Assembly (NCBI GenBank): GCA_029204225.1
Contig: CM055106.1
Coordinates: forward strand, 50,969,325 to 51,033,324
DNA: 64,000 nt
DNA from: Diphasiastrum complanatum
Lineage: Eukaryota; Streptophyta; Lycopodiopsida; Lycopodiales; Lycopodiaceae
Direction of reading: 5' to 3'
Made by a program: the position numbers and the translations under genes. Of this stretch, positions 11,641-23,900 are shown piece after piece (the stretch's first letter is position 1; each line of letters opens with the position of its first letter). A model generated the notes under the pieces. That model was not told the origin of the DNA, searched no databases, and saw nothing but the letters and a program-made list of their open reading frames with translations.

Positions 11641-13499
11641 CCTAAATTCAAGCTCCTATGTACAATATACGCTTGTAATATATGCATGTGGATTTATTAG
11701 GAATTGTAGTTTGCTTAATTGATACGGATTCATGGCTTTAAATTCTAACCACGACCATGTTTCCGTAGGTGACATAACCATCGCACTAATGGTTTCATGT
11801 GATTCCCAATTATGTGGGATTCATTTGGTTGAGAGCATTGGAATCCAAACATGTTCGATGAATCATCCAATTTCTCGACATTTATCTTCTCAAAACCAGT
11901 TTGCACCAAAGCATTGCCTGACATGCCATGCATGAATTGTAATGCCAATACTAACTCCTCTAACAATTCAAATTATGCAATTCCAAATGATTCCAAATAT
12001 TGGCCATCACTTTGGCAGTCAATATAGCATGCCCAAAGCATTGTACAGCCAATAAAATGACCTAAATGATAACAAAGATGGCTTTCCTACCAACTAAAAC
12101 AACTCGCAAAAACACAAGATAGTTTCTTACTTGGATTGTAGGATCCTTTGCCCTGTACTCCATCAAAGCTCTAGCCATGTCCACAGTGAAACCAATCAAA
12201 TGCAGGCTGAAGACTCTCCTGCTGCTATGGGACTCAATCCCAAACTTGCTTCTAAGCCCAGACCACATGTCACTTCTGGCATGATCCTATTGACTAAGAT
12301 CATGTGTCTCATACCACAATATCCTCATGCATAGCCCAAGTACCTTTAATCAAAGACCAGTCCAGTTATTCCAATTGGGGACATAACAATAGTTGTATGG
12401 TCCCTATCATCTAAAAAGACTTGGAACTAGTGGACTAGTTATGTAGAGGAACTCGTAGTTACTTCACCTTTCTTATCTCTTTCAGTGTAGCATCTTGTGC
12501 TATTCTCCAATGCAAGCTTTTTGCTCTCTCTCCCATGTCTCTCTATGGCTTGAATGAAGGTGAGGACTCTGATCTTTAATATTGCCTTTCACAACTTTTC
12601 TTTTTGAGTCTTGTGTCCCTGACTTTGATGCCAAATTAGGGATTGAGATCAATACCAATTCTGCTCGTTTAAGAGCTATTCTTTTTAAAAATTGTGGTGT
12701 TATTGCAAACGATTCCAAAAACTGTCATTATTAAGATTGCAACACCCTTGAAAAACAAGTGTTAGCCTTAATATTTGCTCTGAAATGTTATGGCATCACT
12801 ATTCTTATTGTATCCATTTGACCTATATCGATCACTAGTTAGTATGATTACTTGTTCACCCATAAAGTCTGAAGTAAAAAAGAATTTCGATAACTTTACA
12901 TCCACATTTTTTATTTTCAAATTAACTACCATTTTAGTAAGGATGATGTGGCCCCTGATGCTCTATCCTGTGTTGCCTCCTATGTTTTTGCTTTGACCAC
13001 TCGACATTAGATTGATTTGTGTTAGAATCCCCATCGTCGAATCCAGTCATTGCTAAGACACAATCAGGTGACGAATGCTTCGTTACCGCCCAACCATAGA
13101 GCTACTACCACCTCTCCCCTGTGCATTGGAGCCATAGACCACCAACAAGCAAGCTTGCATCTCCGATAAGCCATGGTGTCCCATACCAACCACCGTGCCT
13201 TACCCTCGACCCTCACCTACCTTCATCCAAAGGCCTAGGTTGATGTCCCGACCTAACATCCAGTGGAAGAGCTCTTCATTCTCCAAAAGATAATGAATGA
13301 CAAGCTCATGGAGATCCACTTCTACATATATATTCTAGGTGGGTTATCTCCTACCAAAGGGGTCACGCCTGACCAACAACAAATGTCAGTTGTGCACATT
13401 GATGTGGGTCCATAAGGAGTCACCTCGAGCCAATAGAACATTGACACGTGGCACGAATTAGACCTATAGCTTATGACCATTGTTTTGTCCCATAGAATG
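11641..13499. other. No gene recognised; probable decayed retroelement DNA
   Basis: Open frames here are short and carry no known domain. A minus-strand TGTTATGTCCC LTR-start-like motif at about 12396 resembles LTR starts seen at 16087, 16543 and, reversed, 20053. The part next to 13500 is probably 3' LTR of the minus-strand gypsy-2 remnant. Confidence 0.45.
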
Positions 13500-13542
13500 A
13501 GACCGTTAGGTACTCTGTTACGTGCCCTTATGGGTATGTTTA

Positions 13543-15645
13543 ATTATCCCTCCCCCTTTAAGAGCCTCCTCCTAAAGGGAGCAAACCAGGGAAGTTTAGC
13601 CTTAAGTAGTCTTCTCTCCCCCATGTGTCCTTCTCATTTGACTTGCCTTTCCAACGTATTAGAAATTCAGAAACCAAATGGTTTCTCAGTTGGTGTCGAC
13701 AAACGTCGACAACCTTCTTTGGCACCATTGGTACAAAGGTAGTCAGATCCCCAAATTCAACCAATTTACCTTCCGAAATTAGGTAATTCTTCCGACTAAG
13801 TTGCTCTTTCAAACGACTTACGTGAAAAACAAGATGAACCCCAACTCCAATCGGAAGATTCTAGCTGGTAAGCGACCTGGTTGATTTTCTTTACAACCTT
13901 GTATTGACCTCTATATCGTGGAGGAAGCTTATGACATTTCCCCGTCCGCAGTACCTTAGAATCTTTAGGGATTTTAAGATACACCCAGGTTCCGACCTCA
14001 AATTCTCAAGATGAGCGACCGTGGTTAGCATAAAACTGAGCTCTGTCTTGAGCGGTTTTAATACTTTCTTTGGCCACTTGCAACATTTCTTGCATATTTG
14101 GCAGGAAATCCACTGCAGCTTGCACCTTAGACCTTTGAGTCTGATAGAAACTGGCGAACGTGGCTGAAAGCCATACAGCAACACAAAAGTACTGAATCTA
14201 GTGGCAGAATGCTTCAAATGAGAGACATGCTCTAAGCATATCTTTCAACGTCTGGTTGATACGTTATGTCTGCCCATCAGATTCTGGGTGATATGAAGAA
14301 CTAAGACTAAGGGTTGTTTCAAGTTTATCAAAAACTGACTGCCAGAACTTGCCAGTGAATCTGGACGGTCACTGACAATATCATTCGGCAAGCCATACAG
14401 TTTGAATAGCTTTTCAATGAAAAGCTAGGCGAGTTCAGATGCTTTGACAGTTGATTTAGTTGGTATAAATTGCGCCAATTTGGTTAGCCTGTCAACCACC
14501 ACCCAAATGGCGTCGAGACTTCCTGGTTTTAGGGAGTCCAGTCACAAAATCCATTGGATTACTTTTCCATTTCTTATTGGGAATCTCCAAAGGATGAAAA
14601 AGACTTGCAACTTCGAGTCTTTCTACTTTATTATATTGGCATTGTTCACAACCTTGAACATATGCCTCGACATGACCTTTCATCTTTGGCCAAAAGAAGT
14701 TCTGCCTGACAAGGTCGAGGGTCCTCTGTATGTCTGGGTGACCAACACAAGGGTTGTCATGACATTGCTACAGGATTTGGGCTCGCAAGTCCTCCCTATC
14801 CGGCACACAAACATTTCCCTTACAAAAAAGCAGGCCATTCCTTATGGAATAGTCTTCAAGTATCTTGTCATTTCGAGATTGCTTGGGATCTTGCTTCCCA
14901 AGGTCATCACTATATCTAGAATTTCTTGTCAGGACATCTAGCCAGATGCGACCGAAAACCCATCGGTTCGACAAAGATCCCGAAGTGAAAGATACAATTT
15001 GGATTGGATTTCAGCAAAGCATAACTGATTAACTTCTCCAATCCGACTCAAGGCATAGGCAACAGAGTTCGTACCTTTATGATACTTAATGTCGCATACG
15101 AACTCTTGACTGACCATTTTGCCTTTCGGCCACGAAGGTCCTCAGCATCACATATATACTTAAGGGATTGGTGATCAATCATCACTGTTAATCTGGGACT
15201 TTAAAGATAATGCCTTCAACTTTTCAATGCGTGAATGACTGCAAAAAGTTCCTTCTCATAGGTAGAATACCTAGACTGAGCAGGATCAAGCTTTTTGCTT
15301 TCAAACGCAACTGGTCTACTGTCTTGTTAAAGGACCACTCCTATAGCAAAGTCGCTAGCCTCCGTATCCACAAAGGGTCGGTTAGGATTGACAATGTGTA
15401 AAATTGGAGCCGTAGAAACACAGTGCTTGAGAGGTTCGAAACTCTCATTCATTTCTTCAGTCCATGTTATCAATGGACTTTTTCTGCGGCTACATTTTTT
15501 TCTTCACCCCCACCCCCTTAAGAACTTTCATTAGGGACAATGCTATTAAGGCATAGTCTTTAATGAACCTGCGAAAGAATCCTGTGAAGCCCAAAAAGGA
15601 TTTCACATCACGAATTGTCTTCAGTTACCATAATCAGATATGATA
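13543..15645 (-). pseudogene. Gypsy-2 remnant: RNase H, integrase, chromodomain (antisense)
   Basis: Read on the minus strand from 15645 down, this shows the end of RT (GFFRRFIKDYA), RNase H (ASDFAIG, SYEKEL-like and DHQSLKYI motifs, about 15060-15420), and integrase. Integrase pieces are the zinc region CEQCQYNK at about 14620, the MDF..GLPK core at about 14530, the FQPRSP region at about 14160 and the C-terminal PRYRG.YKV block at about 13900. A chromodomain (RWKGKSNEKDTWG) lies at about 13650. A polypurine tract (AAAGGGGGAGGG on the minus strand, about 13548-13562) follows. Many stops and frameshifts break it. Gag, protease and most of RT are missing. Confidence 0.9.
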
Positions 15646-15658
15646 TGGCCCAGGTCAA

Positions 15659-15732
15659 TGTTTGCTCGAATCGCGGCTCGAACCATTGAACCATGGTTTG
15701 AACCATGATTCAATTCGAATCGTTGTCTGCTA
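15659..15732. repeat. Short imperfect palindrome with GAACCATGGTTC core
   Basis: The stretch holds back-to-back inverted blocks (CGAATCG, GAACCATG and their complements). It resembles the subterminal blocks of the MITE at 55450-55680 and sits at the broken edge of gypsy-2. It may be a fragment of a related MITE. Confidence 0.45.
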
Positions 15733-16086
15733 AAAAGTTGTCTCCATCTTTTGATGAAAAGGGCTATCGATAAATCTACTAGAAGGTTGTTAATACTACC
15801 ATAATTGAGGAGGCAACGACATAGAGAGGAGAGGGTATATTGTTGTTTTGTAATTTGTAAGTTTCTAATGAGCCCTCAGGTTTTGATTCTCTCCCAAAAC
15901 GTATGCTTATCTAGAGGTTGAGAGATCTCCACTTTTCACTAGACATGTCACACAAATTTGGAGTAAGTATGGATTTAAACAAGAGGGTGATTGGACATTT
16001 TAGATCTCGATTTGAGTTTAGTTTGAAAGAACTCACATTTCGACTCCTTAACATAGAGCTTTTCTTGCCTTGGAAGATCGAAGATG
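15733..16086. other. No gene recognised
   Basis: AT-rich DNA with only short, motif-free frames on either strand. Probably retroelement internal or LTR remnant. Confidence 0.4.
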
Positions 16087-16668
16087 TTATGTCCACGTCC
16101 TGTATATAGGATTTGGAATAGTCCTTGACTTCTAGTTACCCTCACACTCAATCACTTTTTCTTTAGGAATTCCATGTAGATAAAAGTAACTGGTCCACTG
16201 GTCAACCAATCATCTACACCTTAGGCTGCTTCTCCTTCTTCCCCCCAAATTCGGCACCTAGAAATAAGAGACTTCTGACTCATTAGCAATTAACTAGAGT
16301 AGTTACTTACTCCTGAATAAAGTTAATTTATTAGTAAAAATTATGTGCATAGAATATAGGAAATTATTGGTGCTTCAGAGCAGAGATAAACAAGTGAAAA
16401 ATTGTTCTATCTCTGAATACTTCTTTGATGTTTGAAGACAGACTAAGGATAATGATTTTCTGGGCAAGTGTTGAAAGTTAAAGAATAGTTTCCTGATTTT
16501 CTTTCATGTTTTGAGGACATAATTTGTTCAAGAGGGGAAGAATGTTACGTCCACGTCCTGTATATAAAAGATCTAGAGGATCTTCACTTTGCGATATCCT
16601 GAGCCATTTTTACGTTATCGCGATTAACGAGCAACATTTCTTGCATATCATGCAGGAAGTCTACTGCC

Positions 16669-16672
<4 letters not shown>
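16087..16672 (+). repeat. Gypsy LTR-end remnants (TGTTAYGTCCACGTCC starts)
   Basis: Two copies of an LTR-start-like motif, TGTTAYGTCCACGTCCTG, occur at 16087 and 16543. The second is directly preceded by a purine tract (AAGAGGGGAAGAA), as expected at a polypurine tract/3' LTR junction. A related minus-strand start lies at about 20053 and a weaker one at 12396. The full LTR limits cannot be set by eye. Confidence 0.5.

Positions 16673-16701
<29 letters not shown>
16673..16701. repeat. (GA)n microsatellite
   Basis: About 14 GA dinucleotides in a row. Confidence 0.95.
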
Positions 16702-16704
<3 letters not shown>

Positions 16705-16710
16705 AGTTAG

Positions 16711-17640
16711 GTGGTAATCCACCACCATCCTGACTTTCACATGGAACAAGGCCCTTGCCTCACATCCTTGCCGCACGGCAATCCTGCCAGCAGTCACCTC
16801 AGCCATCGTAGGCCACCTGCGTGCCCAGCTGGTTGCGCGCCCCTGCCCGCTGGCAACCTGCGCAGGGCCAACATGCCCCCCTCCCTGGCCTGCCTGCTTG
16901 CAGCTCAGCCAGCGGTGGAGCTGGGTTCCACCACCTGTCCACAGGCCACTGCCTGTGTCTCCACCTGCGCCGCCTCCTGTCCGCAGGTAGCTGCGCCGCC
17001 ACCTGTGTCCGTGGCCAGTGGGGCAGCCAGCATGGCTCTGAGTTTTTTAGAAATATTTTTTTTCTTCTCAAAAACCTTGTATACTGAGAAAAGCCAGAAA
17101 GAAGCCGAATCTGGCTTTAACAGTTTGCTAACTTCGGATCTTTCAAACCTGTCCATGGGATGTGGTGGCTCTGATACCATTGTTACAACCACTTCTCGCT
17201 GCAAACTGCTAGGTGCTGGTTACCCACAAGGAATCGAACGTCACACAATCTACCTCCCCGAAGGATCCAATCCACATCCACCCTCCGTGCCATGGTCTGT
17301 GACCTGTGACAGCAAGATCCGACCTCCAACCATGACAGTGTCCCATACCACTGGCAAGCCTTCCCACCTCAAGCTAGCACTCATCCTGGCTGTGCACAAG
17401 CGCTCCCCATCCACCTTCTCCTAGGTAGATAGAATGAATGGTAAAGTGAGACCTCCTCTGCTTGTATACCTCCAAGGTAGGAGTCTCCAAGCCTAGCACA
17501 CATCCTAGAGCACGACGCGTGGCAACCATGTAGTTCCACAAGGATTCGGGTTCACAGTGAAGGCAAGAAATCCGACCTTGGAACACATGACAACTGTTGC
17601 AGGATATGGCAGCTCAGGCACAAGTGTGGCTATGTCATAG
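16711..17640 (-). mobile_element. Candidate minus-strand LTR element end with primer site
   Basis: On the minus strand TGGTATCAGAGCC occurs at 17167-17179, an initiator-Met primer site. The bases next to it (TGTTACAA... on the plus strand from about 17181) would then be the end of a 5' LTR reaching to perhaps 17640. GC-rich sequence at 16740-17040 would be leader or body. A 237-codon plus-strand frame at 16711-17424 crosses this site and has no known domain, so I do not treat it as a gene. No second LTR was found. Confidence 0.45.
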
Positions 17641-17893
17641 CTACTTGCACACATGCACCATGAGACATTGGCTTGGCGAGACCTAGCGATGCTAAGGTGA
17701 CGTTGTTCCTCCTATTCAGAAACTCTGGTGCTCAGTTGCAGTCATGTGAGAAATTTTTGAATTCATGGAAGTCAACATATGCTTTTTGGTATAAACTTAT
17801 ATAGTTATGGTAATGAAGTTTTGATATTTGACCTTCATTTTAATCAGTAACTAAAGATGTACAGGAGGTCACAGGACATGTTCGTCTTTGCAG

Positions 17894-18012
17894 GAGTTAG
17901 CAAGTGATACAAAGCTTAAAGTTGAGGCTCTACCATTAGTTGGAGTGGGCTCTGCATATGTTCATGCTTCTATCCCTACCATAGGACCATCAAAAAATAT
18001 GCCCAGTGGCGG
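17894..18012 (+). CDS. Host gene exon a
   Basis: The acceptor TTTGCAG ends at 17893 and the donor GG|GTATGA starts at 18013. The exon encodes the [12 protein letters not shown] and IPTIGPS..MPSGG region. It ends after two bases of a Gly codon, completed by exon b. Confidence 0.9.
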
Positions 18013-20893
18013 GTATGAACTTGTGTCTGTTAGTTGTTGCTTTGATCCTTTTGTTTCTTTTGCGAGTCGAGAAGAATTCTTGGCTGTTATTTTCAAAGTA
18101 TCTTGTGACTTTAGTTATTAGTTACAATGCTTGAATGCTTGAATACCAGCAATCAACTCAAAACAGTTTTGCAGGTTCATTTACATGGACTCTCAACAAC
18201 TGTTCAATGACTTACGTGCTGGTTTGTTAGGCCTTACACTGGACCAGGTAAGCTTATCATATGCACCCTCAATGATGTATTTTTTCTGGCAATGCTGTTT
18301 TTGCGTTTTGAATTCTTTTTCCCCATAGGTTCTAATGCCTAAACGGAGTTCTAATACCAAGATGGAGCTGAGCCAAGATGTTGTTCAAGTCCATGGGAAT
18401 TTGGAGCCTGTATAATACATTTGAACTAATAACTACCTATTCCTATTTGGATTAGCCTATGAATGCAGATTGTCAATTAGGTCATCCTTTTGAGATCTTC
18501 TTTATTTCAATGGTGCCTATCTGAGCTCAAATCAGAATTCCATGAATCGAAAATTCAATGTCATAAAATTGTGTGAAGCATTGAGCAGCACATTTTATCC
18601 CAAAATACTGCTCACTTAGTGTGTTTAAGAAATTGAATCAGGAAAGTTTAATTTCAGCTCTCTTACAGTCCATAGCATCCAAAAGTGTAAAACCTAGCAT
18701 GACTACATCTAACAACTTTTTTGAACAGTTTCGAATTTTGACTAGTAATATACCAAAGGTTTGACTTGATTCAAAGGGATATGAAACCCTTCAATTTGAG
18801 ATTTGTTGGTACGATGCGTAGATGTACTATAGGACATTCCGGACATGTTTCGGACTGTGGTCCTTGACCATTTAGTTGCCCCAAAGCTGGCTGCTCTGCC
18901 ATGTACATACTTTATTATCCCTAGACATAACATCGATATATAGGTTTTCCATGTACTTGAATCACTTTATAGTCATATTCTGCTTAGATAGTGACCCCCG
19001 CTCTAGGAAAGGAAGGATATTTGTCGTTTTAAGATTGGCGAACAGCTTCATAGGATTAGTCTTATGGAGCTCAAACTCAATGAGTTAGCTGATCATTTTT
19101 GAAGGAAACGTTTAGTTGGATGTACTAACATTTTACTTCTGTTACTTTGATGAATAACGGTGTTTGCTTCTTAATTTTGACTGTCAAATTTTTTGAAATT
19201 GGATGTTTCTTTATAATATGGAGAAAAACCCACCCAAGAGAATTTACACGAAAAGGTCGATGAGACGTTATGTTTTTCCACGGCTCATCATACTTTTTTC
19301 AGCCTGCTTTTTCTTTCGCTTAACTAGGTCATTGCTTCAAATACATCAATTGGCTGTGACATTCAGGAGTTCCTTGTGGAATTGAAGTTGTTCTTTTTAC
19401 TGCAGATCCATCTTTCATTCAAACGGTTTTAGCCATTCAAGTTATGTTTTGCATGTATTGCTATTCTGAAATACTAGTGCTATGAGTATTTGATTCAATC
19501 ACATATGGTAGATTTTTTGGACTACATTTAAATCTCACTAGAATATATGATAATCTTACCTGTATGCATGCATTCTACTTCGTTGATATGTTTTTTTTTG
19601 TTGTTATTACCCAGCCAATAGGAAATGGATAGTCAAATCCCTAACCGCTTCCCCCCAAGCCACGGGAAATGGATAGTCAAATCCCTAAACGCTTCACCCC
19701 CAAGCCACGGTGACTGAATGTAAGAGAGGCGAGGATCCTGGCAACTGGAAACAGAAAACTGGTTATGGAGGTGGGCGAGTTCCTACAAGAGATAGTCCCC
19801 AAAAGCTGAGAATATTCCTTTTAGGATTCCCTAATCAAACCTAGTTGCATTTGACCTCCTATTCTTGCACCAAAAGCGGTCAATCACCATGCACTAGCTC
19901 CGTAGGTCCAATTAGAGCATCTGGACCTCATGAGGTTATTGATTATATTTCAGGCCTAGTCCAGAATGATGTGGCGTAACTAATAAGCTCGTACACAAGA
20001 GTACCAAATATCCATGTCAAGGACTATTCTGAATCCCTCATACTGGGGACATGGACGTAACAATAGTCTTTTGCAAAAGCCTAAATCATGCTATGAAAAA
20101 ACTAGATTAGGCTGCAAGTTTGGATGTTGATCTTGGAGACTTGTGAGTTGATGATGGACTTACAGCATGTGGCATCAACAATACACATTGGGAAAAGAAC
20201 TGTGAAGCTCCTACTTGACCTCTTGTGCATGGATTGTTAGTTTCTTCTAGATGAATGATACCAGTGTCTTATAGATGAATGATAGGGATTGTATGTAAAG
20301 TGCTTTAACCTGACACCCATATTGCCCTCCAAAAAAAAAGAATTAAAAAAATTTGTGTTCTGGGAAACCCCAATGGGAAATCCGGATCGCGGCCTGCAAG
20401 TTTGCACGAAAACAAAGAGCAAATCAAGAAGCCCTAACATGTATGCACACACACAAATGTAGAAAAATGCTTCATCATTTAAAATAGAGAGAGCATGAAG
20501 ATGATAGATTGACCACATGGGAGGGGAGGAGCCCACCTTAGAGGACCCAACACATAATTCTACCTTGTAGATTGGGAGACATTTATAGTCTAGGACATCA
20601 AAACACTATCAAGCATTGATTATGGGACAATCATAGCACTTGTAACTAGTGGCACCAACCAATAAGAACTTGGCTTTGACCTTAGCACTAAGCTATGTTG
20701 GGGCCCTTATAATCTACTATATTATTGAGATGAAACCTTGATAAGACTTTTTGCACAACTTAATAGTGATAGTTATACAATAGATAATTATTGACATAGA
20801 TAAGTTATGTAGGTCCCACTATAGTACGCACAACATGCAATGTTCTTTATCATCAGCCATCACACATTCATCCATTCACGCAAGAATTTCACA

Positions 20894-20961
<68 letters not shown>

Positions 20962-23900
20962 GGGTGATTCTGATGAATCCCCAAGATACTCAGCCAGAGC
21001 TACCCAAGAGCACCTCTCACCTTCGACCGAGGAGGTCTCTGAGAAGACGAGATGAACGAAGACTGAGAGTTGAGTATGAGAGCCGAGGAATACTAGTTAA
21101 TACTGTCAAGTAGAAATTGTGTAATCCCGAAAGATGGAATGACCATGTAGGAACTAGTATTTTTAGGCAAATGTAATAAATGCAAGTAGGCCCCTCTTAG
21201 AAAAGTGGAGTGAGCCACCTTTTGATGGTGACATCCAGTGGAGAGCATAATTCCACTTGTAATTTGTGTAATGTGGAAATGCCACTAGGATGCCACCTAA
21301 GGAGCTCTCTTGCTTATTTAAGAGACTCCCCTGCAAAGGGGAGCTTGTTGTAAATGTATCTACTCCATGCTGAAATGAGAATATCTTCCATGAGTTTTGA
21401 TGCATTCTTGAGATCCTTGATCATTCTTGTTTCTTGAGTGATGCTTTAATGATCTTGCCCCTCCATCTCCTTTGTGTGTGGTTGTGGATCTAGGGAGGAC
21501 TAGCTTTCTTGCTTTTGTAGATTAATTTAGGATCCAGCATTGTGGTAATCCGTCATGAGTTGGTTTGTGATGTAAGTCTTGCAAATCCATTTGCATTCCA
21601 TTTCTTGACGTTCTTGAGATCCAAGAATCAAGAAACGGTGTTTCTTGATCTTTGGAATCTCAAAATGCTTTAGATTAGTTCTTGTTTTCAGTTTGTGGAT
21701 TAATGCACGTGTAGATTAGTTGTAATTAGTTTAGGATCTGATTCAGTTCATTTTGCAACAAAGTAGAAGTAGACTTCATGGTTTGTTCACTTGGACTGCA
21801 TGCTGATCTATTGGTTGAACATTTTGGTTACATGTTGGTTTGATTGCATGTGACACGGTTCAAGGGAGAGAAATCTGGTTTGTCCTCTGACAGGCAGGAC
21901 ATTGTCACTACGATGATACCAGTCCATTTTTGCTTGGTTTAGGCATTGAACTAAGAAGCTAACATTCAAGAAAATGCCTAAACGGGCCTGGTGACAGGCA
22001 GAAAACAGATGCTATAACAAGAAACAAACAAGAAAGAAGCTGTATCAAATTCTACAGTGTAGAATCTCCCTACATTTGGCGCCAGTTGCCGCCTGAACAC
22101 ATCCACATCTTTATTCCATTCCTGCTGCAACGTTCTTCTCAACCAGATCCATACCAAACCGTTCTACCTACCTAGATCTGTCATCCACTTTTGTATGCAC
22201 CAGACTCTGTCTACAACATACTTATTCAATCTGCTTCTGAAAACAGTCAGACCACAATCTCATTCTGAAACCTGTTGCCCCACAATCTGCAACCTCTTGT
22301 TCATAAAAACACTGCTAGGCAGCTAAATGCTCACAAATACCACAATACTTACCACTACAGTCTAATTCCTCAGTCTTACCACTGATATATGAAGCAGGAC
22401 AGACAATACTCTAATCAACATCACCGAGAAATGCTCCAACACAAACCTTTTCTATCACATTCCTTCCTTTGACAGCGCCAACCACCTTCATCTCTCCAAG
22501 ACTAAACTGCACCTTCCACACTCCTTCTCCATCACCTGACCAAACTGCCTGACCACTCCATTCTAACAGAACTCCACGCACCCCTCCTACAACCACCGAG
22601 TTTCCTTACTTACCATCGCTCCATCCCTGCCTGAGTTTCCATCGACAAACCTGCTTGCAAAGAACTCTGCACACAGCCCTGCCTCCGACTGATCCTGCAA
22701 CAAAAAGACCTGCACCTCTCATGAAACTCGACCGGATCCCTCCTTACCAAAAAACTTGCCACCTCACCTTACGTGCCATCTCGACCGGACCGGACTCACA
22801 TTCAAAAAATCTCGACCGGGCCATCCTTCCACACCATCTCGACCAGACAGCCAGCCTCCCTACACGAAAACTCGACTGGACTCCCTACACAAAACTCGAC
22901 TGGACCCACTCCCTCACAAAACTCGACCGAGCCCAACTAACGACATTTTGACACAGCCAACTAACTTACCTACTACCCAGGCCCTAACCATACCATACAT
23001 AACCGGTAAAAAAAAAAAAAATACTAACTTCCCCATTAACAAGATCCTACCCTACCCACCTAACTAACTTCCCTATTAAACAGGCCCCACCCATACCAAC
23101 TAACTGGTGCATACATACACAAAAAAAAAAAAAAAAAAAAAAACAGATCTTACCCAATGGAACACCATACCGATCCCCATATCATAGATGAATATCCACA
23201 TGGCATGGTGTCACTCAGATCTGAAGAGATCAGACGTCATAGGTTCTCCCAAATGAAGTCCCAGATACACGAGCCATACACAAACCCATTCGAGAGCCGC
23301 GAACCTGATAGAGCACAGTCTTCACAAGCACGAGCCCAATAAAATGGTGCTGAATCCTCAAGGCCAGAACACATCTGAATGCTATCCACGGTGCTCATCT
23401 TGAAAAACGAACGCCGAAACTAGATCTACCCAAATTTGACGGTAGTTCGGACCCTCAAAGATTCTTGCAAATCTTTGAGAATGCTTGCGACATTTATGGC
23501 AAAACATCTAACGACACAATGGTCCAATTGTTTTCCATGACCATGATCGCTAAAGCACGTGACTGGTTTTTTAACCTCGATCGTGAAGATAAGACAGACT
23601 GTTCAAATTTGAAAGAGTCCTTTATCAAGCATTTTAAGCCCTTTCGTTTGATGGAGAGTCCTTCTGTCAAATTGAGTAATATCAAGATGGCAAAAGATGA
23701 ACGCGTACGAAACTATATCGCGCGTTTTAAACGTTTGAAAAGTCAAGTACAAGAACAGCCCACCGAACAGATGCTCATCATCTGGTTTTTAGTCGGACTT
23801 CCAAGATGGATTAGACGCGAGCTTAGATCCAATGACGAATATACGAGTTTAAAGTTAGCTATGTCTGATGCCATCTGGGAGGAAGATTAAGGATCCGATG

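Noticed and set aside
16711-17424. 237-codon plus-strand ORF
   Set aside because: It has no known domain, spans a minus-strand primer site and the edge of a probable LTR, and has low-complexity Pro/Ala/Cys composition.
18328-18414. Possible extra host exon after TTTTTCCCCATAG
   Set aside because: Exon b (ends in phase 0) joins exon c at 29795 directly with the expected family sequence (LTLDQ then WRTVAHW), so an exon here is not needed. The segment also has an in-frame stop soon after.
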